Of a stretch of 64,000 nucleotides of DNA, positions 23,171 to 33,986 are shown in pieces. Made by a program: the position numbers and the translations under genes. The DNA is taken from the NCBI GenBank assembly GCA_026545765.1, contig CM048840.1, forward strand, positions 23,192,765-23,256,764. Reading direction: 5' to 3'. How positions within the stretch are numbered: the first letter of the stretch is position 1; the number at the start of each line of letters is the position of its first letter. Below the pieces are notes generated by a model. The model searched no databases and was not told the origin of the DNA. It was given only the letters and a program-made list of their open reading frames with translations. The stretch comes from Plantago major (lineage: Eukaryota; Streptophyta; Magnoliopsida; Lamiales; Plantaginaceae).

Positions 23171-23633
23171 GATAATATGATTAGACTTCGTATTTTTGGT
23201 AGCATAAAAAACTTTGTATAAAGTAAATTCTTATGAAGTAAAACGTATAATTATTGATGTAGCAGTGTGCTTGGTTTTGCGTTAGAAAGCACAACTTGTT
23301 ACTTTTCCATGGACATAAAGGAAGCGTAATCACACTATTACAGTAGACTATCAAATGATGATGCTCTGTCCGATCTCTCATCTCCCCTTTCAAGTTGGAC
23401 AAACCTCAATACGACATATACACCGAATATTATATATATTTTTGCATATTTGATACAAATACATTTATCTCTGCCCCTAACCAATACAGTTCTCTTACCC
23501 CCCTCTCCCTTACATAAAGTATGCATCCTTCATATATACTCCCATATAGTCATATTGAGGATGAAGGACAAAGATAGATAAGAGCAATGAATATCATACG
23601 GTCGGAAATTCCTTGATGCTTCTACGAAGGTTA
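23171..23633. other. Non-genic stretch
   Basis: I see no supported gene or element between the LTR fragment and the MITE-like terminus at 23634. Confidence 0.4.
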
Positions 23634-24820
23634 GACTTTGTTCTCTTCAATTGCAATTTTTTGAATTGAATAAAACTAAACTGAATTAAAATTGAAACGA
23701 ACTGAAGAAATTATTTTGTAATAATAATAACAATTATATGATGGTATATATAATCACAATTAAAAAAAATATATTATTTTTATCATCTTTCTAACAACCT
23801 TCTTACTCTTTTTCTGTCACTTTACCTTTTTATTTATTATTGTATAACAAACTTTAAAACCAACCGCGTGAAAAAAAATATGAAAATGATAACTCGATTA
23901 AAACCGAATTTTAATCGTCATACAAACTGTCTTTATCTAGTTTTTTTTTTTTGAATCGGTAAAATTTATCATGGACAATGTTCGGCAAATAAAATAATTA
24001 AAAGCTTAGCCAAAATCACTAGTCCATAAACCATGCACAAGCTCGTGCCAACAACTTTACATCAACACTCTTTCTTGTCTAGAACATCCAGCCTTCCATT
24101 TTCCAAACTACTTCTTCAACTTTCATGTCCCAATACTCATATTTCAACTTTTATGAAAAGAAATTAAGTATATTTGATTATCGTAACTTTGTTTTATACT
24201 TTTTTTTTTTGTAATTTGCAAGTAATTTACGATTTAAGTTCAGGAAAAAAAATCTCCTTAGAAAGTTATGATAGAACCGAATGGATTGATATGGAACTGA
24301 AATAAGAATGAAGATGTTTTTTAGTGCAACAAGTTACTTTTTATTTAATAAACTGAAAGAAAAGAATATAACATAAAACTCCACTCTTCACCAGAGCGAC
24401 CAATCCTCTGTGGATCGAAACTAAACCAAAGTATAATTCTCAATGAATGAACTACTAACCTAGGAAGCTTCTTATATAGAACTAAACCACATTCTAAACC
24501 AACTAGGACTCTACTTCTAATTAACCAAAAACTATTCTATGTTCCTAATTAAACTAGAACTTCTACTCCTAGTTGAATAAGAACTTTATTTCTTTTGTTT
24601 TCTGGTGTAAACATGGAGGTTTATCCCAATTCTCGTAGGACTGGGAACTTGGTCCCGTAACAAGTTAATATTGGACCGGAAGTATATTTGATTAAAAATC
24701 GATGTTTAGTGGTTTAATTTTAACTCCAAAATATTAGAATTTTAACTCCAAAACCCCAAACCCCAAGGAAACCCCAATAATAATTTCCCTCGTACAAAAG
24801 ATCGGGTGTGTAAATAAATG

Positions 24821-24859
<39 letters not shown>

Positions 24860-24896
24860 CAACAACAAAAACAACAACAACAATAACAACAGCAGC

Positions 24897-24957
<61 letters not shown>

Positions 24958-25013
24958 TGAATTTAATGAACTGAACAGAACTGAATGAGTTTTCAGTTGA
25001 AGATAACAGAGCC
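23634..25013. mobile_element. ACTGA-family element, possibly one 1.4-kb unit
   Basis: A left terminus GACTTTGTTCTCTTCAATTG follows TTA (23631-23633). A right terminus AGTTGAAGATAACAGAGCC precedes TTA (25014-25016). Both match the ends of the 123- and 178-bp copies elsewhere. If they belong together, the element spans 1,380 bp and includes the TAA microsatellite; otherwise they are two partial copies. An oligo-T run at 23941-23952 may be a retroposon tail inside it. No gene is seen. Confidence 0.5.
24823..24957. repeat. (TAA)n microsatellite with CAA/CAG interruptions
   Basis: Trinucleotide repeats of TAA/AAT are interrupted in the middle by CAA and CAG units. The poly-Leu and poly-Tyr open frames over it are not genes. 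Confidence 0.97.
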
Positions 25014-25016
25014 TTA

Positions 25017-28000
25017 TTAGGCTTTCCAAACTCGAATAGTTCCATCGACTGATGCGCTTATCATACAAGCATCCTTCGGGTGATAACTTACACTAGTTAC
25101 CTGTCCATCAAATGGTTTACAAACAAATTAGAACATCCGAAATACGGAACCAATTTTAAGGATGCAAAAGAGTACTGGCCACATTACCACTGACGAGTGA
25201 GCCCGGAATCTGGAGAGGACGGATCCATCCACAAGATCCCAAAAGTATACATAGCCATCTTCTGAACCACTGGCCACATGGGCATCTGTGTTGGTAAGGC
25301 AGCAATCCATCTTATATGACTGGTGAAGTTAAAGCAAAAATGATAGTTAGTCGCGAGTCACCTCTAAACTATAAATTTATGGGTGAGAAACAATATATTG
25401 AGTGAAAATGACACTCAAATTTGAGGTCTATGACTATTTTTGTAACGACCCGGACCACTAATGGTAAGCACGATTCTTCGTAGAATCTCGGGTGATATCT
25501 TGTACTGCAACACATGTCCTTTCCAGCACTTTGTCCTCACTGCATGCAGAAGACTTCAGGTTGGTCACCTATCCTAAGATTGCTCCACAGCAAGCATGCT
25601 TAACCCTGGAGTTCTTATGGGTGGATTCCCTTTCCCGCGCACTTTATCCTCACTCGTGCGCGAACCGGGAGACTTCCCAGTTGGTCACCCATCCTAAGAT
25701 TGCTCCAGAGCAAGCACGCTTAACCCTGGAGTTCTTATGGGTGGATTCCCGAAAAGAAAGGTGCACCTTGTTGGTATGAGTAGCGTTCTCAACCCTTTTA
25801 AACTCTTTGGACTTGACTTGAAATTACGGGGCGTTACAATTTTCTTCTAGACTAACCTTGCAAGTATGACCTTTATATTCTTGCAGTGATTCGCCGGTTG
25901 ACCTGTTACAAAGAAGGTTGGGGTTCAATGAATACATAGATACCTCCTGAATACTACATACGAGACTAGAATTCTGCAGAAGAATATACCTGTCCAAAAG
26001 TCTCAAGCTAGAATCAAGGCAACCAGCCAAGACACAATTTCCATCATTTGAGAGAGATATACAGTTTACAGGCTGCCCGAGATCGTCAGATAATTCTCTG
26101 ATGGCAAGAAGTCAATAGGACAAGGTTAGAGAGCATTATACTACTCGTATGTGAAAATCATTAGCACCAAAAAGAAGTAGTACTAGATTTTCAAGTCCGC
26201 AGCCTCAAAATGAACAAGGGATGTTATAAGAATAGTCATCTAAAGCCACATACCTACCGATTCTAATATCAAATGTTCGGACAGTACCATCCACACTTCC
26301 AGCAATTATTTCAGTTTTTGTCAAACAAACAGACATAACACTGTCAGAGAAGGTGTCGATGATCTGCACAGAATTTATGATACGTTAAAAGAAATCCTGA
26401 AACTTATTTGAATGTACTTCAAAGCAAATGAGAGGATTAGACTCAAATGTTAAGTTCAGCTAAAAAATTCAAGATCCTTGAGAAGGTATGGGGTCAGCAA
26501 CACAAGATAGTCCGAGAAGCCTACGGATAAGAGTGTTTTCTCACTTATTTATTCACGCATGCTTTGGTTTAAACATTTAGAATGAGGGGAAAACCTCAGT
26601 TTATCAGCTTAACCCAGGTGGTATGAGTCAGATGTAACCTAAAACAGTCCATCCATTCAGCCTTGAGCATAAGATTTTTTATACATAGGTATTACAAAGT
26701 TTTAGGGGGAGCCAAGGTCACAATTTCCAAACTGAAATTCAAAACTCTAAATCAAGAGCCTTGCAGTAGCTTGTGCATTGTAGCGACGCAATATGTCATA
26801 AATTATAAAAGCATATAACTGGTACAAAAACACATGCATTAATTACAGTAAAAAGAGCTCTTGCCCTCTCTGAAATTTAGCAACACAATATTCATGGGAC
26901 TATTTCCCAAAGCTGTAAATGCTTTTATTTGGCTCCTTCATGAGTATTCCTATATTAAAGACATAAGAAAAATCATACACTCCACATAACATCGCTATCA
27001 AGGAGGACTGGCTGCCAAGTATACCCAAAACATTTCGACTTCAAGCTTTATCAACTTGATCTTGATGCACAAAACTCGAATGAACAAGTTAAATAAGTAT
27101 AAATAGAAAGAACTCTGCTTTTCTTTGAAAGACAGCTTAACCATTATTAAATCACTCACTGCACTCCCTCCCTTGCAATCAGCATTTCAATACCAGCAGG
27201 AAATAAATATACACACCATTCAATGTCTGAAAAGAGAGAAATTCATGAAAATGAAAAAGAAAACTAACTTGAATGGGCTCAGTGCTGTGAGATCTGCAGT
27301 CCCAAGCACGCACTGAACGATCGTAGCCGGCTGATACCACTACTGAGGCATATTCATTGAACTTCACTGCATTCACCTGGTAACAAGAAAGTGAATAGCA
27401 AAGTCAAAAGGAAACTACGTACTGTTCATGCACTAAGACGAATTAATCAAACAGCCTTCTTCCAAGTTCCAACTTTCGGAAGGCAAGTAGCAAGAACCAA
27501 AATTGGATTGATGGACCACATGAAATATAAGCTATCATATAAAGGTTGATATTCATAATGTACACAAGAAAGATGTCTGGCCGAGTGATAGTATGGTATT
27601 GAAGAGCACCAACCAAGGTTCGATAACCAAGTAGGGTGGTCACAGGGTGAATTATCAAGACGAAGGTGTTGCCCCAACACAGTCGAACTCATGAATCACG
27701 TCTAAGGGAACATCCTAGTTGTTCCGCTATTCATCGGTCGAAGGGTTATTAAGTATCGGCTATATCGATGCCTCGCTTTCTCTAGTAGCTCATCTTTTGT
27801 CTCATGATGCAGTGCTTCACCTCGGAACCGGACCATAAAACCTGGTTGGAATCGATTCCAATCTCCTTAGCCTTCCTCTTTCCACTCTATGAGAGGCAAT
27901 CTTCACTGCCGAATCTAGCTTGGGAATGCTTGTAATCATAACTCCAATTCTCCAAAAGTCGTGAATTGTGTCTATAAGATGATTATCAGTTTATGAAGTG

Positions 28001-29532
28001 TGTATCTTGCCCCGTTGCATAATATGCTCGCTGTTTCAAATATCTCTGTAACAGTTGACTGCAACTAACATCCTCTCAAGGAACCGAAAATCCTATTAGA
28101 ATCTTCGGGATCTTGCCATGAGTTTCTGACATTCTCCTCCCAACATCTTTCAGTTGACTCCTAAAATGTTGGGATAGGATTCACTGAAAGTGGGGGAGAA
28201 GGTAAAAAACTCGTGATGAAGACACCGACGAAACCAATGCTATTTACTGGTGTCCTCAACTACGCCAATTGCAATCAACTGATCATAAAGATATAGAAAT
28301 GACAAGAATATTCTGCAATGAGACGAGATACACGCTTCATCAATTGAAGCCCATCTTTAGATGCAGTTCATGACTTTTGGAGCCATAACTAAACACATTC
28401 TCAGGCCGACGCCAGATGTGCATCAAGTGGTTGCTCCAACTGCAACGGACACAGCCTCCTCTTTCAGAGTGGAGAGAAGAACAGGAAGAATATTGGAATC
28501 CTTTATCAACAAGGTTTGATAGTCCGGATTCAGGTGTGAATCACCAACATCATTCAAACAGAAGTTTTGAGGGGGTGGAGAAAGTTAACCATCTATTGAT
28601 AACTTTTCAACCGATGAAATGGGGAATAGCTTGGAATTCTCGATGAGAGGTAATTCGCAAGGTCAAGCTTGATGCTGCTGAGTGCTGAGGTGGGAGAGAG
28701 TATTGATAAGATAAAGACCGAAAGTTGAGAGAGGAGAGGAGAACTGGTAAAACTGGTGGAAAGAGAGGTCGATAATCTGTGTAAAGGCTGATATTTATAA
28801 TAATAATAATAATAATGCAGACTAGATAACTCTACATATCTTGACAACATGAAAACAAGAGTAACTCATCCTATCAAGTAACAACTAACAACTATCTGAA
28901 GAAGGTAATACAATCAAGGCAAATATTATGATACAGACACAGTAGTGAGCTCTGGTGATCGATGATATGAATCAGACAATGTATAAAATCAATGACACTC
29001 AAATTCAAACTTCCTTTACCTCATAAAACTACAACTAAACATATCTAATCAATCAGTAATAATTTTCAGCCAATTCAGAACCGAATTAACAAAATGCAAT
29101 GGAATGCTGAAAAATCGAGCAACGAATCCGACTAACCTCACTGTCATGTCCGCGAAACTTGCGGATAACTTTACCAGTAGCGACATCCCAATAGAAAACC
29201 TGGCGATCACCTCCACATGAAGTGAGCTTGGAATTATCACTAATCACAACAAAAATTCGATTGATCAGCTGAAGAAATCAAACAAAAAGTAGTAATATTT
29301 AAATCTAGGGTTAGAAAAGGAAAGGTAACTCAGTGACATGGACATCGCGAACTTCACGGCCATGAGCCTTGTAGGTCTTGATGTGCAAACCACGGTGGGG
29401 ATTCCAGAGGCGTATTGTGCGGTCCTTGCCGCAGCTCAGGCAGTACTCTCCCTTTTCGTTGAAACGCGCCGCCAGTACGGCTCCTTCGTGCCCACGGAGC
29501 ACGTTAGCCTCCGTCTGTGGCAAATCGCCCAT
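25017..29532 (-). CDS. WDR83: WD40 repeat protein, WDR83/MORG1-like, eight exons
   Basis: A seven-bladed beta-propeller scaffold. WDR83/MORG1 proteins are conserved in eukaryotes and have been linked to MAPK scaffolding and spliceosome complexes. The CDS is the complement of 25017-25100, 25188-25319, 25857-25902, 25990-26097, 26254-26363, 27269-27376, 29137-29239 and 29330-29532. It totals 894 nt, or 297 residues plus TAA, matching the usual length of about 300. Every junction is GT-AG and keeps frame. WD motifs include KDRTIRLWNPHRG, GGDRQVFYWDV, YDRSVRAWDCRSHS, VDGTVRTFD, LDSSLRLLDR, SEDGYVYFWDLVD and VDGTIRVWK. I chose the ATG at 29532 (MGDLPQTEANVLRGHEGAV). The upstream in-frame extension to 29664 does not look like the family. 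It is the only intact gene in the window. Confidence 0.95.
25441..25838 (-). mobile_element. Cassandra-like TRIM solo LTR in WDR83 intron 6
   Basis: A 398-bp LTR with ends TGTAACGACCC and GGGGCGTTACA, flanked by the 5-bp duplication ATTTT (25436-25440 and 25839-25843). On the minus strand it carries 5S rRNA-like sequence with the internal promoter: an A-box-like AAGCGTGCTTG and a C-box-like AGGATGGGTGACC, followed by CTGGGAAGTC. That is the signature of Cassandra elements. The 5S-like part is present twice with a 120-bp period (TTGGTCACC at 25561 and 25681). There is only one LTR, so it is a solo LTR, in the same orientation as the host gene. Confidence 0.88.
25550..25745 (-). repeat. Duplicated 5S rRNA-like promoter domain
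   Basis: Two 120-bp-spaced units, 25552-25625 and 25671-25745, resemble the 3' half of plant 5S rRNA on the minus strand. The distal unit has the better C box (AGGATGGGTGACC); the other has AGGATAGGTGACC. These are not full 5S genes. Confidence 0.75.
26364..27268. other. WDR83 intron 3 (905 bp)
   Basis: AT-rich intron with a CTAAC-type donor complement at 27264-27268 and a CTGCAC acceptor complement at 26364. I see no element with clear ends. Confidence 0.5.
27443..28200 (-). mobile_element. Copia fragment in WDR83 intron 2
   Basis: The minus strand at about 27640-27560 encodes YRTLVGALQYHTITRPDI, the conserved block between the reverse transcriptase and RNase H of Ty1/copia polyproteins. 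Stops and frameshifts follow. The plus-strand block TGTTGGGATAGGATTCACTG at about 28168, with a nearby AGTGGGGGAGAA, may belong to an LTR/polypurine boundary. Limits are approximate. It accounts for much of this 1.76-kb intron. Confidence 0.6.
28201..29136. other. Rest of WDR83 intron 2
   Basis: Non-coding. It contains a short (AAT)n run at 28797-28816, and possibly more of the copia fragment up to about 28900. No gene is supported. Confidence 0.4.
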
Positions 29533-30180
29533 TTTACCCTGCCAAATGCTTGCTATCGTGCGCTGGTCAGTGAACCCAAATTCGGTACTGGCCGGACTCT
29601 CAATATTAGGCCTCATTGAAATATGGATATCAGGATTCGGGCCTACTGTTTTTTTTTTACACACGATTAGGATTAGCTTTTACTGAAAGGGAGGCCGAAA
29701 AAGTACAAAGTTATTCTCGTAAGGATAAAATGTATGATCTACATTATACAATCATAATTTGATAATTTCTAATTGAACTCGGTGTTACCGTGAAATACTA
29801 AGTCCGTTTGAGATTCAACATTCCGTTGAGTTGGACACGAGTTTTAATGATACATTATATAAATGAGTCAGTCTCCTGAGAGACGCCTACTTAGGAGAGA
29901 CGGAAAGACCTGCACAAAGAAAACATACAATCATACTAGAAATACTTGAAAATTGGTAAATTTTGCGGGTCGACCCGCAAAATTAACTAAAAAAAAAATT
30001 AAAAGAATCAGAACGACCATGGTTGGCAGCCATGGCTGTCCGATTCAAGCAGCAGCGCAAGCTCGCTGCTTCTTTGATGTCCATGGACGGAGCTCCATCC
30101 ACAAAAGTTTCAGGAAAACAAATAGAGATCCAAATTTTTTAAAATTGATCTCGAATTGGTTGTTAATTGAGTTGTTTTGA
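29533..30180. other. Upstream region of WDR83
   Basis: The probable promoter is within 29533-29700 on the minus strand; it has no clear TATA box, and a GGCCCGAA block lies near 29640. At 29865-29905 is a GAGTCAGTCTCCTGAGAGAC hairpin-like block with a relative at about 40170-40215. 29960-29980 holds the palindrome GCGGGTCGACCCGC. The ORF at 29953-30180 shows no family resemblance. Confidence 0.35.
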
Positions 30181-31900
30181 AGGTTGATGAGCTTCCATTC
30201 AAGTCAATTTGAGGTGTATTTGGGTTATGATATTGATGTTGGGTTCGAATTGGTTAAATGCAAAAGTTCAAAGTATGGTATTGGTGAATTTGACAAAACA
30301 TAGGGGTAAATTTATAGTTTTAGAAAATTATACTTGATATATGGGTTATTTAAGTGTTGTTTAGGTTACGTTAAAATGTTCATGGTTTATTCGGAAATGT
30401 AATAAGGTTTTGTTAAAAAGTGTTTATGGTTATATGAAAAAAAATTGTTGTTAGGTTTCATGAGAAATGTTTAAGGTTTATTCAGGAATACTATAAGGTT
30501 TTATCTATAAATGTTTAAGATTTTAATAATAAAAAATTGGTATTTAGATTTATATGTTTCCATGAATTTCCTTTTAATGGATGTTAATAATTCTTGTGTT
30601 TTTGATAAGGTTGTTTTGAAAATGAGTTAAGGTTACTTCACGAATGTTCTGAGGTTTAATATATAAACAAACGTTTAAGGCTTTATTTATTATTTTTATG
30701 GTTAAGATTGTTTTCATAGTGTGTTAAGGTTTTTGTTATGCATTATAAGGTTTATATGTGATATATTTTAAGGTTTATATCATGTATGTAGTTATTTTCA
30801 GGTATTTGTCGAATATTTTATTTTAGAAATGGTTAAGGTTTATGTGAGAACTAGTTAAGGTTTTAATAAGTAATTGTTAAGGTTTATGCTTAGGGACGTT
30901 TAATTTGTCCGACATGTTCAGTTTTTTTTCCTCGAAATGTATGTTTTAGAAAAATATAAAGTTTTAAGTGTAACCTTATAAATATTCTACATATAAACAT
31001 TAATTAGCAACAACATACAATAACCTAAAACATTCAAAACATAAACCTAAACAATTTTTCTAAAACCCTATAGAGAAAATGATGAACCCTAAAACCCCTG
31101 ACACATGAAAAAACATTTAAGTGTAACGTTACAAAGGTTATATCATTACATATAAACTTCAGCAATAAGATACAATAACGTAAAATTTTCTAAACATAAA
31201 CCTTAACCATTTTTCAAAAGAACCTTAATAATTTTTCTAAACCCCTATTGGTGAATTCTAAAAACCCATGACACATAAAACACCCTTAGGGTCTGACGCC
31301 TTTAATTAGGGTTTACCCTATGGAGGATCACTGAAGCATTTTAAAACTCTATGGAGGAAATGGTGAACCCTAAAACCCCCTTAACACAAGTGTAACTTTG
31401 TAAATGTTCTATAATTACATATAACCTAAAACATTCTAAATATAAACCTTATATATTCTTTAAAAGAACCTAAACTATTAGAACTTAACTAGTTAATTAA
31501 GAGTGAAAAATATCTTACGCCCTCGATTAGGGCTTAGTGTTTAGGATGGGGTATAGGGCTCCAAAACCCTAATTGAGAGTTTATCGGGGGTCATTCGAGC
31601 ATTCTAAAATCATATGGAGTAAATGGTGAACCCTAAAAGCCACTTGACACATGAAATACAAATTCAGGTTATTAAAGTAAGGTTTATGTGTAACCTTGTA
31701 AAGGTTATCATTACATATAAATTTTATTAGGAACACACAATAGCCTAAAACATATAAGCATAAACATTTATTATTTTTCAAAAGAAACTTAACTATTAGA
31801 AAGGTTTATGTGATAAATGGTTAATGTTATTTTATATTCTTGTCAAGTCTTTTATGATTTTCAATGTTCTGCAAGTTGCTAGGTTTATGTGATAAATGTT
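30181..31900. repeat. Degenerate AAGGTTTA/TAAACCTT repeat field
   Basis: 30200-30950 is crowded with AAGGTTTA/TTAAGG motifs. 31000-31800 is crowded with the complement (AACCTAAAAC, ATAAACCTTA), giving an imperfect large inverted arrangement. A unit beginning GTGTAAC(C/G)TT and ending in ACATAAACC recurs at about 30967, 31120, 31390 and 31691. No gene is seen. Confidence 0.55.
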
Positions 31901-33836
31901 CAAGGTTTATAAGGAAAATATACATGGTTTAATGAAAAAATCCAACATTCATCAAATCAGTTCACCTGTGTACCAACATTCATAATGTTCAATAAAAAAG
32001 AAAACAATAGAAAGATTACAATGGCTCATAGAAGAGTTCCGTTTTTGAAGAGAATGTATTCCATTCCACTAGTTAAGATTACAATGGTAGTATTAATAAG
32101 GACAATGTAACAATCTACTTAAACACAAAACTATTCTAGCTAGTACCCAACAACACCAGTTAATTAAAAGAATATATATTCCAGCTAGTACCCAACAACA
32201 CCATTAAATGATGAAAAATAACAGATTAACAACAATCCGCGATGCAATCGCCTTCTAATATAATGTGCTTCCATCCAAAATGTATAGCCATATACTATAT
32301 CAACATTGGAAGTGGCATCCATCGTTCCGCAATTTTAGTATCCCCAATGAATGAGATCCTTCGTCTTCTCCGAGCTAAAATCACACTAGAAGTATTTTGC
32401 TCCACCATACTCGAACCAGATGCATCTTGCTATCTCAGTATAATGCTTAATAAAACAACCAAACAATCATAAGCAATTCATGCTTCAAGGAATTAACATT
32501 AAAACAGAGTAGATCATGCTTCATAATAGCAAAAAATAGAGTACTCGTAACTAGTGTTAATTCATTAACTAATCAAATCAAAATAATCATTAACAAAAAA
32601 ATGAAGGTAAACTCGGGGAATTAAGTCATTTAACAACAAAACATAGTAGGTCCTTAAATTAGCTAAACAATAAAACAATCATGAACAACACTAAACAGAG
32701 TAGTGAACAATATAACAAACCATTATGAATAGATCCATTTCATGTATATCATTCATCTCGTGACTATGAAATGGCAACTAGAGTATTAGGATCGAGGAAA
32801 GCTAAAAAACTACAACTGGAGTTTATATTCAACACGAATACAAATATTTGAATCTGAAAGTACCTTAATCATTCAAATCAACTTGTCTCTCAATAATCTG
32901 TGCCAGATAAAACTCGGATATCATATTTCCAACACCGGTTGATGCTTCAGAAGTTTATTTAGCAACAGATTCGACAATATCCTCATAATCCTCCATTATT
33001 GGGCATAGAATCCTTCTTATAAATCGATTTATAGCAAATGAATACAGCAATCTCTGAGAAAAATTAAAGGATTATAATTGAAATCTGAGGAAAATCGAGA
33101 TGAAACCGGAGAGATTACCTCATATTTGTAGCGCCGATCTGGAATCCGCCTTCACAAATCGATTTACCAAACGAATGCAACAATCTCTCAGAATAATTGA
33201 AGGATTAGGAATGAAATTGGAGGAAAATCAGATGAAATCGGAGAGATACGGTTTACCTATGATTTGAGCCGCACCGCCGTGGCGAGAAATTTCCATCGGA
33301 AGAGACGATGAAACGCTGGTACCACAGATTTCGGTACAGATGTGGGTTTATATATGTGACCTGTATATACATTTAACGTGCCCGACCCGCTGGAATTCAA
33401 AGCCGGGTCAAGTAGCTTAGATCCGCGAATTTTAGTTAAAATAGATTATATTGGGTTTTAGTTAGATCCGCGAATTTTAGTCTCTCTACTCGAACGTGCG
33501 AACACGCGTAGCATGTTATTGTGGCATTTAGTTATAAAGAATAGAAAAAATATATAAAGGTAAGTAATATTGCTGTTTCTGATAATGAATTATCTTTTTT
33601 CGAGTTGAATTAGGCTTTGGGTTAGTGCGAATTGATATGTTTCAATTTAATTAAAGAAGATTGAGAAGAATTATTGGTTATCGTTGTTTTTTTTTTTTTA
33701 TGAACTGTTTTTGTTGTGGTTGAATTATGGATTTGAATTTAATTGAAAGAAGACACATTGAGTGTTTTAATGATGAATCGATTATGTTGGGGTTGATTTA
33801 CGGCTTGGAATTTAATTGTTGAAGACAATTTGAGTT
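31901..33836. other. Non-genic stretch with a diverged tandem duplication
   Basis: No supported gene. A roughly 120-bp unit (AAATCGATTTA...CAATCTCT...GGAGAGAT) occurs twice, at about 33017-33120 and 33152-33260. CCCGACCCGC and ATCCGCGAATTTTAG repeats lie at 33385-33480. The latter block is duplicated 52 bp apart. Confidence 0.4.
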
Positions 33837-33986
33837 TTTAATGGTGATTTTTTTTTTTTGGAACGAAAGAACTTGTCTTATTGATACCAACAAACAGAGT
33901 ACGAACATTTAGGGGCTAACCATAGTATCCAAGCCCAAATCAACAGTATCGAGGATAAACTAGTGCAAAAACAGAAACTAATTATG

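Noticed and set aside
23328-23333. CACACT as the partner target duplication for the LTR ending at 18700
   Set aside because: The adjoining sequence does not form a TG/CA LTR terminus, so the match is probably chance.
23941-23952. Oligo-T run as the 3' end of another LINE
   Set aside because: No LINE protein sequence lies upstream on the minus strand and no duplication was found.
24734-25068. Poly-Leu and poly-Tyr open frames
   Set aside because: They are translations of the TAA microsatellite, overlapping the last WDR83 exon in the wrong frame.
25550-25745. Functional 5S rRNA gene
   Set aside because: Only the 3' half is recognisable, it is diverged, and it lies within an LTR with its own target duplication.
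29533-29664. 44-residue N-terminal extension of WDR83 exon 1
   Set aside because: It is in frame but unlike the family; the ATG at 29532 gives the usual start and length.
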